The notes: generated by a model from the letters alone, not told the origin. Positions 34,726-44,385 are shown, counted from the first letter of the stretch. The stretch: 64,000 nt of DNA from Chryseobacterium edaphi (GCF_025628985.1 NZ_JAOTEM010000002.1:744001-808000); one strand, 5' to 3'. Made by a program: numbers and translations.

Positions 34726-35559
34726 ATGATAAAATTTATTTTGCTATTGTTTCCTTTTATCCTGACAGCGCAAACACATCGTTTTATTTATCAGTTTCAC
34801 TACAAATTAGATTCATTAGCAAAAGAATTTGCAAATGAAAATATGATTTTAGACATCAATCCGGACGATGTTAAATTTTATCCTTATTCCTACGCTGAAA
34901 CTGATTCTTTGAATATTATCCGTGGTCAGAAGAGAACAAGATGGGATGATCATCTTCCTGCGGTTATCAGAAAAAAAGATTCTTTTGAAAATACTTCACT
35001 GATTTTGCTGAATGATTTTTTCTCTGTAAAATCAACAGATAAAATGAATTGGGAACTTATGGATGAAACAAAAGTTGAAGGATCATATACTTTACAGAAA
35101 GCAATAACAACTTTTGGAGGAAGAAATTGGATCGCCTGGTTTTCTAAAGACGTTAATTTGAGTGAAGGACCATACAAATTTCGGGGACTTCCTGGATTGA
35201 TTTTCGAGATAGAGGACGATCAGGAAAACTTTAAATTTAAACTGGTTAAAAGTATGAAGTTTCCTAAAACTTATGAAGCGAAATTCCTTGACAGTTTTTT
35301 GGGACGGAAACCAATTCCTGTTACCGAGAAAGTCATTGCAAAAAAACAATTAGAACTTTACAATAATCCTCTGCAGGATATTGCAGAATCATTTAAATCA
35401 AATACCAATCCTGAAAATACATTTTATGTAATGGGAGTTCAGATCAAAAGTTTAGACCAGCTGAAAGGGATGTCCGACGAACGTAGAAGAATAATGTTAA
35501 GAGAAAACAATCCGATCGAATTGGATAAAGCAATAAAGTACCCCGAGATTAAAAAGTAA
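34726..35559 (+). CDS. GLPGLI family protein, copy 1
   Basis: 277 residues with a signal peptide (LLLFPFILTAQ). The C-terminal half carries the family motif GGRNWIAWFSKDVNLSEGPYKFRGLPGLIFEIEDD. GLPGLI proteins are Bacteroidota-specific exported proteins, often in tandem; the function is unknown. The N-terminal half has a YQFHYKLDS stretch shared with the two following genes. A -7 element TATTTTTG lies at 34704-34711 without a clear -33 box. First of three tandem copies. Confidence 0.88.
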   Translation: MIKFILLLFPFILTAQTHRFIYQFHYKLDSLAKEFANENMILDINPDDVKFYPYSYAETDSLNIIRGQKRTRWDDHLPAVIRKKDSFENTSLILLNDFFSVKSTDKMNWELMDETKVEGSYTLQKAITTFGGRNWIAWFSKDVNLSEGPYKFRGLPGLIFEIEDDQENFKFKLVKSMKFPKTYEAKFLDSFLGRKPIPVTEKVIAKKQLELYNNPLQDIAESFKSNTNPENTFYVMGVQIKSLDQLKGMSDERRRIMLRENNPIELDKAIKYPEIKK

Positions 35560-35608
35560 TATTTTAATGAACTTAAATCTGTAATTTATATTTTAACACT
35601 ATTATGTA

Positions 35609-35638
35609 TTGCAAGGTTCTATTTATTTTATATCTTTG
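35609..35638 (+). promoter_or_regulatory. promoter of GLPGLI copy 2
   Basis: TTG (35609-35611), a 19-base spacer and TATCTTTG (35631-35638): exact fit to the consensus, 14 bases before the ATG. Confidence 0.65.
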
Positions 35639-35652
35639 TAAAAATTATTACA

Positions 35653-36486
35653 ATGAAAACAATAATACTTCTTGTCATGATGTTTAGTCTGTCGTTATCT
35701 GCACAGACACATCGGTTTATTTATGAATATCAATTTAAGATGGATTCCACATCTGCAGAATCAAGAAAATCGAGTATGGTTCTTGATGTGAATCCTAATG
35801 ACGTTAAATTCTATAATTATGATTTTGTTGTCACGGATTCTACGAACAAAACAAAAGGTCAGAATAGTATTATTTGGGATGATACTCCTGCATTGACCAG
35901 AAAGAAAAATTCAAATATCAACTCAAACTATATTCATGTTCAGAATATGTTCATTGTTGATACCGAAGATCAAATTGACTGGAAACTTTCGGAAGAAACT
36001 AAAAATTTGGGAGGCTACAAATTGCAGAAAGCTACTACAAAATTCGGAGGCAGAAACTGGACGGCTTGGTTTACAAAAGATATTGCACTAAGTGAAGGAC
36101 CATACAAATTTAGAGGTTTACCGGGAATGATATTTGAAATTTCCGACGATAAGGATAATTTTAAATTTTCTTTAGTGAAAAGTTATAAACTTGCAAAAAC
36201 CTATGACACAACCGGAATTATCGAAAACTTTGGAGGACAGAAACCTGTAAAAATTACTGAAGCAAAACTTAAGAAACTTATGCTTGACAATTATAATGAT
36301 CCTCTTCACGAATTTAAAGAGCATTATAAAAATAATACCGATCCAAGCGCAAGATTTATGGTTATGGGAATTGAGGTGAAAAGTCCTGAGCAAATAAAAG
36401 AATTGTCGGATATGATGCAAAACAACATAAGAAAAAGCAATAATCCGATCGAAGTTAATAAAGCAATTCATTATCCCAAAAAATAA
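35653..36486 (+). CDS. GLPGLI family protein, copy 2
   Basis: 277 residues, the same length as copy 1. The signal peptide (MKTIILLVMMFSLSLSAQ) and N-terminus THRFIYEYQFKMDSTSAES align with copy 1. Motif GGRNWTAWFTKDIALSEGPYKFRGLPGMIFEISDD and the C-terminus SNNPIEVNKAIHYPK are conserved. It has its own promoter and terminator, so it can be regulated separately from its neighbours. Confidence 0.9.
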   Translation: MKTIILLVMMFSLSLSAQTHRFIYEYQFKMDSTSAESRKSSMVLDVNPNDVKFYNYDFVVTDSTNKTKGQNSIIWDDTPALTRKKNSNINSNYIHVQNMFIVDTEDQIDWKLSEETKNLGGYKLQKATTKFGGRNWTAWFTKDIALSEGPYKFRGLPGMIFEISDDKDNFKFSLVKSYKLAKTYDTTGIIENFGGQKPVKITEAKLKKLMLDNYNDPLHEFKEHYKNNTDPSARFMVMGIEVKSPEQIKELSDMMQNNIRKSNNPIEVNKAIHYPKK

Positions 36487-36491
36487 AACGT

Positions 36492-36525
36492 AAAATCCTT
36501 TTTCACAAGAAAAGGATTTTTTATA
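36492..36525 (+). terminator. terminator after GLPGLI copy 2
   Basis: 11-base stem aaaatcctttt / aaaaggatttt, 7-base loop, T-run. Confidence 0.85.
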
Positions 36526-36543
36526 TTTAGTTTTTTGAAGAGT

Positions 36544-37368
36544 ATGAAAATATTATTGCTATTGTTTTTAGGGTTTGCGAATTTTTTATTTTCACAAAAT
36601 CATCGTTTTATTTATGAAGTAGATTTTAAAAGGGATTCTACAGAAAACAATTTGACAAAAGAATTTTATCATCTTGATATTTTTTCTGATGATATTACAT
36701 ATTACGGAAGATCATATTACGAAGGAGATTCTCTTATCAAAAACAATATTGGTTTTTCAACAGATAATTTTCCTAAACTTACCGATGTTATTGTCCGGAA
36801 GGCAAATGATGAATACGATCACTACGAATGGCTCGAATATGATATCCTGAAAACTTCTGAAAAAGTTGCGCAAAAATGGGTTTTAACGAATGAGAAGAAA
36901 ACGATTCAAAATCATATGGTGCAAAAAGCAGAAACAAATTGGGGAGGTAGAAAATGGACGGCGTGGTTTTCTCTGGAAATTCCTTTTCAATATGGGCCTT
37001 ACACATTTCATGGCTTGCCGGGATTAATTATGGAAATTTCAGATTCTAAAAATAATTTTTCATTCAAATTAATAAAGTCAGAAAAGTTAAACGAAACTCA
37101 AAAAGTCGCTTTGGATCACATCTATAAAATTGGAGTTCCTGTCAACCGGGAAAAATATGTGAAAGCAAAACTTACATTTTATAATGATCCTTTAAGTTTT
37201 GTGAAAAATGGTGAAATTGAACTGGCAGATGACAAATGGGCGATTTTACAGGATGGAACAAAGTTGACGCAAAAGAATTTTCGCGAAGTGAGGCAAAGAC
37301 AGCAGAATAATATGAGAAAGTATAATAATCCTGTGGAATTGAATAAACTTGTTGCTTATCCTAAATAA
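36544..37368 (+). CDS. GLPGLI family protein, copy 3
   Basis: 274 residues from the ATG at 36544, which puts the signal peptide (LLLLFLGFANFLFSQ) first; the TTG at 36535 adds only three residues. Motif GGRKWTAWFSLEIPFQYGPYTFHGLPGLIMEISDS. It is more divergent than copies 1 and 2 (RGLPG replaced by HGLPG, different middle region), so it is an older duplicate or has shifted its role. Ends NNPVELNKLVAYPK like its relatives. Confidence 0.87.
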   Translation: MKILLLLFLGFANFLFSQNHRFIYEVDFKRDSTENNLTKEFYHLDIFSDDITYYGRSYYEGDSLIKNNIGFSTDNFPKLTDVIVRKANDEYDHYEWLEYDILKTSEKVAQKWVLTNEKKTIQNHMVQKAETNWGGRKWTAWFSLEIPFQYGPYTFHGLPGLIMEISDSKNNFSFKLIKSEKLNETQKVALDHIYKIGVPVNREKYVKAKLTFYNDPLSFVKNGEIELADDKWAILQDGTKLTQKNFREVRQRQQNNMRKYNNPVELNKLVAYPK

Positions 37369-37433
37369 ATAACTTAAATGCTTCGTCAACTGTGCGGAGT
37401 TTTTGTTTATATTTAAGGATAAAATTAATCGTA

Positions 37434-37934
37434 ATGTCAAAATCAGATAAAAGTATTTTTGAGAAATTTTCAAATTGGGCAACAAAATTTACCGGCAGTT
37501 CTTATGCTTTCATTGGCGCAGTTGCCATTGTTGTAATTTGGGCTGTTTCGGGTCCCATTTTCAAATATTCAGAAACATGGCAATTGGTCATCAACACAGG
37601 AACTACTATCATTACTTTTCTTATGGTTTTCCTGATTCAGAAATCTCAGAATAAAGACTCAAAAGCCATTCAGATCAAATTAAATGAATTGATTGCAGCC
37701 AACGAAAAAGCCAGTAACCGAATGGTTGATATTGAAGATCTTACCGAAAAGGAACTCGACCAAATTCACTGTTATTATGAAAAGTTGGCAGATTTTGCTG
37801 AAGAAGATGAAGATATTCATGCTTCGCATTCGATCGATGCTGCGAAAAGAAATCAAAATTATAAACATGCATCTTTTAAAAAGAAACACGAAGAGTGGCT
37901 TTTAAAACAGGAACAAAAAAAGGAATCGATGTGA
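37434..37934 (+). CDS. low-affinity iron permease family protein
   Basis: ATG 37434 (MSKSDKSIFEKFSNWATKFTGSS) gives 166 residues; the longer frame from 37392 adds 14 unrelated residues. Two membrane helices (FIGAVAIVVIWAVSG, INTGTTIITFLMVFLIQ) are joined by a short loop and followed by a charged cytoplasmic tail. The FTGSSYAFIGAVAIV and NTGTTIITFLMVFLIQNTQ-like block are those of the Pfam low-affinity iron permease family. Iron transport by these short bacterial proteins is unproven. The terminator stem overlaps its stop codon. Confidence 0.8.
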   Translation: MSKSDKSIFEKFSNWATKFTGSSYAFIGAVAIVVIWAVSGPIFKYSETWQLVINTGTTIITFLMVFLIQKSQNKDSKAIQIKLNELIAANEKASNRMVDIEDLTEKELDQIHCYYEKLADFAEEDEDIHASHSIDAAKRNQNYKHASFKKKHEEWLLKQEQKKESM

Positions 37935-37947
37935 TTCCTTTCTTTGT
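37919..37947 (+). terminator. terminator overlapping the iron-permease-like stop codon
   Basis: 9-base stem aaaggaatc / gattccttt with a 5-base loop. The TGA stop lies in the loop and right arm. A short, interrupted T-run follows. Confidence 0.7.
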
Positions 37948-37967
37948 ATTTAAATGTATCTTAATAA

Positions 37968-40670
37968 TTATCTCTTCATAAAATAATCAAAATAACTACA
38001 ACTTCCCAAAAGTGTTCTTGCCGTTTCGGTATCAGAATATTGAGATTTAAGTTGTGCAAAATAGGTTCTGTACTTTTGATTTTTCAAGTCATTCATTTGC
38101 TTTTGGTAAGCATCATTTTTCTCAGACCATTTCGGATCAGCATAATCAATATTTGCCTGATTTTTGGCTTCATACTGATAATATTTTCCCTGTTCGGCAC
38201 TTGCCATCTGGAAAAGCAGTCTTGCTTTCTGTTCTTTATTATTTGAAACGCTTAATGCTTTCTTATAGTAATTTAATGCTAAATCGAAATTATCTGGTTC
38301 GACATAAGTGGTTGAAGTGAAATTTTTATAATAATATTGATAAGGGCTTTTCTTGTCGGTGCTCCAGAAATCGTATTTTCCGCCATTGCTGTTGTCGACA
38401 TCCATTACAAAAACTTCACGGTAATATCCTAAAACAGAAGTGTTATACAATAGATTTCCGATCAGTTGATTAGCTTCAGCTGCTTTTTGATCTTTACCGT
38501 TTCCTATTTTTTTAAGCTGAATCAAAGCTTCAGATAGTTCAAGTTTATTCATAACCGGTTTAATGAAAGTAAATGCAGAATAATTTTCTGTTGACATACT
38601 TTCTGAATCCGAACTTTGAAAACTTTCCCAGACATTATGACCAAATATCAGATTAGGAATATTTTTGAAACCATCATAGTTTGTTCCGTCATAAACCAAT
38701 TTCTCATATTTATCAGTTTTAGGGTTGTATGTTTCATAGTTTTCTCTCGGGATTCCGGCGAAACTCTGTGCTTTCTGATAATAAGATTTAGCCTTATCAA
38801 AATCTGCCAATCTCATCGCTCTGTCACCATAGATCAGATTGAAAAAGGCATCGATGTTGCCAACATCATCCATGTTTTTGGCGATGATCTGTTGCTCAAA
38901 TTGGGTCTTATCAGCTTTTCTGTAAAAATCTTCTACACTTTTTACCAACGTAGAATTCGGATTGTACTGAAGATCCGACAATTTATTATTCATCAGGAAA
39001 GATTTTCCGTCTTCACCCTGAAGAAAATAACGATTTGCCAAAACATCTTTCAGGAAAGAATCTGTTGAAGGAGGTGAACCGTAGTAATCGTAACCTTCTT
39101 CATTTGTGCTGTCTTTCTCAATTTTCTTTTCAGCAAAATATTCGGCGTAATCTTTCATCAAATGATCTTCATATTCGGCAGTAATTTTTGGCTGCGAAAC
39201 GATATCATTTAACACTTTCATTCTCTTGATCTCTTCAAGATATTCAGGATTGCTGGTTTTTATTTCATCTAAAATTTCCGTGCTTGCTTTGTAATCTTTC
39301 TTTAAAAATTTAAGATAAGCATCTGCAATCTGCCAATATTCATCATTTGATTTTTCCTTCGTTTTATCAGTAAATTTTTCTAACTCATCCAAAAAATCTT
39401 TTTGCTTTTCGTCATAATAATAACTTTCGTTTTTTGTATAAAAAGGAATTCTGTTAGGATTTTCCAGCAACTCATCATCGCTTTGATCATTTTTTGTTCC
39501 GTCTTTTGTTTTATCAGATTTTGAACTAAACAGATTTTTGAAAAATAATACAATCTTTTGCCAAAAGCTTAATTCCTTTGGTTTTGCCTCTTTTGTTTCA
39601 GTAACTGTTGCAGATGTTTTTACATCTGTGGTTGTGGCAGATTTTTCAGATTCGTAATAGTATGTCGGAAGATAACTTCTTTCCAATTCATTAATGCTTC
39701 TTGCCGCCATTACTTTGAGAATTTCCGAGTTGGGATCGATGTCGTACATTTTTTCCATCATCGGAATCGGATTGGTAAAATCTTCGTAGCCTAAAAGAAA
39801 ATAAGCCATGTTTTTCTCATCATTGTTTCCTGCTCTTTTCAGAATATTATTAAATGAAGCAGTGTCGGAAAGTTTCATTGAAACAAAAGCGCCCTCTTTT
39901 CTGCTCTTACTGTTTTTGAAAACCTGAAAGAAATTCCAGTTGGCATCGCTTCCCATTTGCAACCCTCGTTGTGCTCCGGCTAATTGATCGAGTGCCATGT
40001 AATACACAGCACCACGTAGCGAAACTGGCTGTACATATAATTTGAAAGCCTGAAGCGCAGCGTCAAAATTTCTTGTGTAATGGTTGAAACGCACAAGCTG
40101 AAAACCATATCGTTGTTTGATTTCCGGATTCCTTGCAGCATTGTATAAAGAAGTCAGTGCAGAAACTGTTTTTGCGTAATCTAAGTTGGTCGCGTTTTTA
40201 TCGCTTTCATTTTCTCTGTAATAGAAAGAATCTGCCGTTTCTACGTAATTGATCTTCATGTAAGGCTCAAGATATTTTGCCTCGATGAGATAATCGATTC
40301 CTTCACGATATTTCTGATAAGATCCCGCACCTAGTTTTTTAAGTATAGTATCAGTGCTGTTTCCTTTTTTTAAATCATTCAGATCATTCATCGAAAGTTT
40401 ATTAACCAAAAAATCTGTCTCGGAATAGCTTAACTGATTATTAAAAAATTTTCTCCATGATTCTGTATTTTCATCAGGAATCTGTGATCTTTTGAAATCA
40501 GTGTAAAATCTTGAGGAATAGTTGTGAAGAAAAGGCAGGTAAGATTTGTCTTTGATAATACTTTGTGTGAAGAGATTAAAGTAATCATAATCAGGATCTG
40601 CCCAAGCGCAGGCTTCAGATTTTGTGTAGAAAAGTGAAACTACAGCTAATGATAGAATGTACTTTTTCAT
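37968..40670 (-). CDS. large exported protein, probably TPR/helical repeat
   Basis: 900 residues. A signal peptide (ILSLAVVSLFYTKSEACAWADPD) is followed by helical segments with TPR-like spacing (YRKADKTQFEQQII, FDKAKSYYQKAQSFAG, FDLALNYYKKALSVSNNKEQKARLLFQMASAEQGKYYQ). A membrane-like helix pair does not appear elsewhere except WQKIVLFFKNLF around residue 375. The Cys in ACAWAD and the CxYF end (GSCSYFDYFMKR) frame the mature protein. Function unknown. A lipoprotein gene lies 51 bases upstream on the same strand; probably one operon. Confidence 0.7.
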   Translation of the reverse strand: MKKYILSLAVVSLFYTKSEACAWADPDYDYFNLFTQSIIKDKSYLPFLHNYSSRFYTDFKRSQIPDENTESWRKFFNNQLSYSETDFLVNKLSMNDLNDLKKGNSTDTILKKLGAGSYQKYREGIDYLIEAKYLEPYMKINYVETADSFYYRENESDKNATNLDYAKTVSALTSLYNAARNPEIKQRYGFQLVRFNHYTRNFDAALQAFKLYVQPVSLRGAVYYMALDQLAGAQRGLQMGSDANWNFFQVFKNSKSRKEGAFVSMKLSDTASFNNILKRAGNNDEKNMAYFLLGYEDFTNPIPMMEKMYDIDPNSEILKVMAARSINELERSYLPTYYYESEKSATTTDVKTSATVTETKEAKPKELSFWQKIVLFFKNLFSSKSDKTKDGTKNDQSDDELLENPNRIPFYTKNESYYYDEKQKDFLDELEKFTDKTKEKSNDEYWQIADAYLKFLKKDYKASTEILDEIKTSNPEYLEEIKRMKVLNDIVSQPKITAEYEDHLMKDYAEYFAEKKIEKDSTNEEGYDYYGSPPSTDSFLKDVLANRYFLQGEDGKSFLMNNKLSDLQYNPNSTLVKSVEDFYRKADKTQFEQQIIAKNMDDVGNIDAFFNLIYGDRAMRLADFDKAKSYYQKAQSFAGIPRENYETYNPKTDKYEKLVYDGTNYDGFKNIPNLIFGHNVWESFQSSDSESMSTENYSAFTFIKPVMNKLELSEALIQLKKIGNGKDQKAAEANQLIGNLLYNTSVLGYYREVFVMDVDNSNGGKYDFWSTDKKSPYQYYYKNFTSTTYVEPDNFDLALNYYKKALSVSNNKEQKARLLFQMASAEQGKYYQYEAKNQANIDYADPKWSEKNDAYQKQMNDLKNQKYRTYFAQLKSQYSDTETARTLLGSCSYFDYFMKR

Positions 40671-40721
40671 ATTTATATTTGGTGTTTTATTTAAAATGAT
40701 GTTTTTCTTAAATCAATATTT

Positions 40722-41693
40722 CTAAAAATTTCGACCTTCTACAAATTTACTATCTAATTGATAATATATAATGTTGTAGGCGCTTATTTTTTTATCTAAA
40801 AACTGTACCACTTCTTTGATCTGTTCATCAGAGATTTCCTCAATTTTTATTTTAAAACCTTTATTCAGGAAACTTCCAAAATAGAAACCGTCCTTTAGAA
40901 TTTCAATTTCATTTTCCGATATTTTTTTAAAATTTTCGTTTTCCAGATCTTGTTTCGACAAAGCATTGATCAATTTATGTTTTCCCAGATGATTGGTCAC
41001 AATTCCCCACGAATAAATAGGGAGAGCAACTTCTATATTTTTAAAAGGATAATCTTCCAGTTTTGAGAGATAACTTTTTAGAATATTAATATCTAAAATT
41101 GAATTTTTATCTGAATTTTCCAAAGGCGAAGAAGTAGAGTAGCACATCAGATAGACTTTTTTCACAGGGGGAATTCCCATCAGGTTTTTATCTTTCACCT
41201 GATGAAGACGAAGAGTGCAGGTGATTTCTTTTCCTGAAATTTTTTTTAACTCATTTAAAAATTTAAAATAATCATCTTTGGTTCCGGCAGTCCAGTCACA
41301 GTCGATTTGGATTTCATTGCTTGAGGAGAGTTGATAATCGTTTACTTTTTTCTGAATTAATTGATAAATACTTTCTGCAAGAAAAGTAATCTCTTCACCT
41401 TTAATCTGATAGAATGTCCGGTTTGTGATAAAAACTGTAGGTATGATTTCTTTTTCTGTACTAAAGCTTTTGGCTTTAGTGATGACAGCGACCGGCTCAA
41501 ACTTTCCATTAATCTTATCAACATCGAAGAATCTGGTGCATAAAAAATGAGTGGTAGATTCTGCTAATGCTTTTTTTTCAGATTGATTTAAAGCAAGATT
41601 CGTTTTCCAGTAATAATAGGTATAAGGATGAATCTTTTTTTCGCTGCAAGAAGCAACGAAGAGAAACGCAAAAAATAGTTGAAGAAATTTCAT
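40722..41693 (-). CDS. hypothetical lipoprotein, TIM-barrel-like
   Basis: 323 residues with a lipobox (FFAFLFVASC, Cys 16). The mature protein has a beta-alpha rhythm with EIQIDCDWTAGTKDDYFKFLNELKK, FKNIEVALPIYSWGI and similar strands. This resembles TIM-barrel hydrolase-like proteins with a conserved Asp at a strand end (the IDCDWT segment); I recall the DUF3142 group as similar, with low certainty. It precedes the 900-residue protein and is probably co-transcribed. Confidence 0.6.
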   Translation of the reverse strand: MKFLQLFFAFLFVASCSEKKIHPYTYYYWKTNLALNQSEKKALAESTTHFLCTRFFDVDKINGKFEPVAVITKAKSFSTEKEIIPTVFITNRTFYQIKGEEITFLAESIYQLIQKKVNDYQLSSSNEIQIDCDWTAGTKDDYFKFLNELKKISGKEITCTLRLHQVKDKNLMGIPPVKKVYLMCYSTSSPLENSDKNSILDINILKSYLSKLEDYPFKNIEVALPIYSWGIVTNHLGKHKLINALSKQDLENENFKKISENEIEILKDGFYFGSFLNKGFKIKIEEISDEQIKEVVQFLDKKISAYNIIYYQLDSKFVEGRNF

Positions 41694-41862
41694 TTTATAG
41701 AAATTGTAAAAATAAAATGATTTCAGGTAAGAACATCTGAATGCTGAAAATATCTATCATATACTTTTTTCTCAAAATTAAAGATTTATTTGAAAGAATT
41801 TCGTTTCAAAAGTCATGCAAATCTCTAAATCATTAAAAATCAAAATATTTTGCAATATATAT

Positions 41863-41892
41863 TTGTCAAATTAAATTTTATTCATACATTTG
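41863..41892 (+). promoter_or_regulatory. promoter of the S10/spc operon (rplC)
   Basis: TTG (41863-41865), a 19-base spacer and TACATTTG (41885-41892). It predicts a leader of about 100 bases before rplC. Confidence 0.7.
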
Positions 41893-41898
41893 CACACT

Positions 41899-42000
41899 CA
41901 TTTTAGGGGAGGAATATGCCCAATTCAAACTTGGTAATTATTTGAGAACTCGAAAAATGAACGTGAATACAAGGAAATTTTATAACATATTATATAAATA
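41899..42000 (+). promoter_or_regulatory. rplC 5' leader with AGGGGAGG and a 9-codon open frame
   Basis: The leader holds the purine-rich AGGGGAGG (41905-41912), then 3 bases, then ATG CCC AAT (41916) opening a 9-residue frame (MPNSNLVII) that ends at TGA 41945. Strong Shine-Dalgarno-like sequences are rare in this genome, so the site stands out. It could be a leader peptide or part of an autoregulatory RNA structure for a ribosomal protein. Confidence 0.4.
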
Positions 42001-42627
42001 ATGTCAGGTATTATTGGAAAAAAAATCGGGATGACTTCTCTGTTTGACGAAAACGGCAAAAATATGCCGTGTACCGTTATTCAGGCTGGTCCTTGCTCGG
42101 TTTTACAGGTCAGAACCATTGAAAAGGACGGATACAAATCTGTTCAGTTAGGTTTCGATGACAAGAGTGAAAAGAACGTTGGTAAAGCGTTAGCTGGCCA
42201 TTTTAAAAAGGCTGGTTCTGCTCCTAAAGCTAAGTTGGTAGAATTCTACAGAGAATTCGTAGATACGGTAAGCGTAGGAGATGAAGTAAAAGTAGACCTA
42301 TTTGCTGAGGGTGAATATGTAGACGTTACAGGAACTTCAAAAGGTAAAGGTTTCCAGGGTGTTGTTAAAAGACATGGCTTTGGAGGTGTAATGCAAGCTA
42401 CTCACGGTCAGCACAACAGATTAAGAGCTCCAGGTTCAATCGGTGCGGGATCAGATCCTTCTAGAGTATTCAAGGGGATGAGAATGGCAGGTAGAATGGG
42501 AGGTAAGCAGGTAACTGTACAAAACCTTCAAGTATTAAAAGTGGATCAAGAACAAAATCTTTTAGTAGTAAAAGGTGCTGTTCCGGGAGCTAAAAATTCT
42601 TATGTAATTATCAGAAAATGGAACTAG
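42001..42627 (+). CDS. rplC: 50S ribosomal protein L3
   Basis: L3 nucleates 50S assembly near the peptidyl transferase centre. [20 protein letters not shown] and [26 protein letters not shown] (central extension with a methylated Gln in many bacteria) are conserved. 208 residues. Its last 10 bases overlap rplD. Here it opens the operon, because rpsJ is elsewhere. Confidence 0.98.
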   Translation: MSGIIGKKIGMTSLFDENGKNMPCTVIQAGPCSVLQVRTIEKDGYKSVQLGFDDKSEKNVGKALAGHFKKAGSAPKAKLVEFYREFVDTVSVGDEVKVDLFAEGEYVDVTGTSKGKGFQGVVKRHGFGGVMQATHGQHNRLRAPGSIGAGSDPSRVFKGMRMAGRMGGKQVTVQNLQVLKVDQEQNLLVVKGAVPGAKNSYVIIRKWN

Positions 42628-43247
42628 TAGTATTAAATACATCAGGAAAAGAAACCGGAAAAAAAGTAACTCTAGACGAAACAGTATTCGGAATTGAGCC
42701 AAATAAGCACGCGGTTTACTTAGAAGTAAAACAATATCTTGCTGCACAGCGTCAAGGTACTCATAAATCAAAAGAAAGAAGCGAAATTACTGCTTCTACT
42801 AAGAAACTTAAGAAGCAAAAAGGATCTGGTTCTGCTAGATACGGTGATATTAAATCTCCTACTTTCAGAGGTGGAGGTAGAGTATTCGGTCCTAAGCCAA
42901 GAGACTACAGATTCAAATTGAACAAAGCTCTTAAGAGATTAGCTAAAAAATCTGTTCTTTCTCAGAAAATGAGAGACAACAGCATCAGAATTGTTGAAGG
43001 ATTGAGCATTGCTGCTCCTAAAACTAAAGATTTCATCACTATCTTGAATGCATTAGCATTAAACGATACGAAATCTTTATTCATTCTTCCTGATACAAAC
43101 AAGAATGTGTATTTATCTTCAAGAAACTTACCTAAGACTAAGGTTATGAAATTCAACGAAATTTCTTCTTATGACCTAATTAATGCAGGTGAGATCGTTT
43201 TCTTAGAAGGTGCAGTTGAAAAATTCCAGGAAAATTTAAAGAAATAA
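42618..43247 (+). CDS. rplD: 50S ribosomal protein L4
   Basis: L4 lines the peptide exit tunnel. The long basic loop is visible ([51 protein letters not shown]). 209 residues; overlaps the rplC 3' end by 10 bases. In Proteobacteria L4 also represses the S10 operon; whether that holds here is not known. Confidence 0.97.
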   Translation: MELVVLNTSGKETGKKVTLDETVFGIEPNKHAVYLEVKQYLAAQRQGTHKSKERSEITASTKKLKKQKGSGSARYGDIKSPTFRGGGRVFGPKPRDYRFKLNKALKRLAKKSVLSQKMRDNSIRIVEGLSIAAPKTKDFITILNALALNDTKSLFILPDTNKNVYLSSRNLPKTKVMKFNEISSYDLINAGEIVFLEGAVEKFQENLKK

Positions 43248-43250
43248 ATC

Positions 43251-43541
43251 ATGTCACTTATTATTAAACCAGTTATTTCAGAAAAAGCAAACTATCTTAC
43301 AGATTTAAGAGGTGCTTATTCTTTCTTAGTACAACCTAAGGCGAATAAAATCCAGATTAAAAATGCAATTGAGCAAGCTTATGGTGTAAAAGTAGCAGAC
43401 GTTAGAACCATGATTTATGCTCCTAAAGTTTCTTCGAAATACACGAAAAAAGGTCTTCAAGTAGGAAAGACAAACAAATTGAAAAAGGCGATTATCACTC
43501 TTGCTGAAGGAGAAGTAATCGACATTTTTGCTGTAAATTAA
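43251..43541 (+). CDS. rplW: 50S ribosomal protein L23
   Basis: L23 sits at the tunnel exit and docks the signal recognition particle and trigger factor. MSLIIKPVISEKANYLTDLRGAYSFLV and the KVADVRTMIYAPKVSSKYTKKG loop are conserved. 96 residues, three bases after rplD. Confidence 0.97.
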   Translation: MSLIIKPVISEKANYLTDLRGAYSFLVQPKANKIQIKNAIEQAYGVKVADVRTMIYAPKVSSKYTKKGLQVGKTNKLKKAIITLAEGEVIDIFAVN

Positions 43542-43563
43542 TTATTAATTATAAATAATAGTA

Positions 43564-44385
43564 ATGTCTGTTAGAAAATTAAAACCTATCACCCCAGGAC
43601 AGAGATTCAGAATTGTAAACAATTTTGAGGAAATTACTACCAACAAACCAGAGAAATCTCTAACAGTTGGTATTAGTAAGTCAGGTGGACGTAACCAAAC
43701 TGGTAAAATGACCATGCGTTACACCGGAGGTGGACACAAAAAGAAATACAGAATTATCGACTTCAAAAGAAACAAACATGATGTTGAAGCAACGGTAAAA
43801 ACTGTAGAGTACGATCCAAACAGAACTGCTTTCATCGCTTTGGTGGAGTATGCAGACGGAGAGAAGAGATATATCATCGCTCCAAATGGGATCAAAGTTG
43901 ACCAAAAAATCATTTCTGGTGAAAGCGTAGAGCCTAATGTAGGTAACGCAATGAAACTGAAAAACATTCCTTTGGGAACTGTGATTTCTTGTATCGAAAT
44001 GAAGCCAGGTCAAGGTGCAATCTTAGCAAGAAGTGCTGGTTCATCAGCTCAATTGACTTCAAGAGACGGAAAATATGCAATCATCAAATTGCCTTCAGGA
44101 GAATCTAGAATGATCCTTACTGAGTGTTATGCAATGATTGGATCTGTTTCTAACTCTGATCATCAGTTAACTGTATCAGGTAAGGCTGGTAGAAGCAGAT
44201 GGTTGGGTAGAAGACCAAGAACAAGACCAGTAGTAATGAATCCTGTAGATCACCCAATGGGAGGTGGTGAAGGTCGTTCATCTGGAGGCCACCCAAGATC
44301 TAGAAACGGTATGCCAGCTAAAGGTTACAAAACCAGAAAGAAAAACAAAGCGTCTAACCGTCATATCATATCTAAACGTAAATAA
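43564..44385 (+). CDS. rplB: 50S ribosomal protein L2
   Basis: L2 is needed for subunit joining and peptidyl transfer. [15 protein letters not shown] and [22 protein letters not shown] contain the His next to the catalytic centre. 273 residues, normal. Two bases separate it from rpsS. Confidence 0.98.
   Translation: MSVRKLKPITPGQRFRIVNNFEEITTNKPEKSLTVGISKSGGRNQTGKMTMRYTGGGHKKKYRIIDFKRNKHDVEATVKTVEYDPNRTAFIALVEYADGEKRYIIAPNGIKVDQKIISGESVEPNVGNAMKLKNIPLGTVISCIEMKPGQGAILARSAGSSAQLTSRDGKYAIIKLPSGESRMILTECYAMIGSVSNSDHQLTVSGKAGRSRWLGRRPRTRPVVMNPVDHPMGGGEGRSSGGHPRSRNGMPAKGYKTRKKNKASNRHIISKRK

Noticed and set aside
38616..39068. 150-residue plus-strand frame inside the 900-residue protein gene
   Set aside because: Antisense to a longer frame with signal peptide and repeat pattern; no own promoter or recognised domain.
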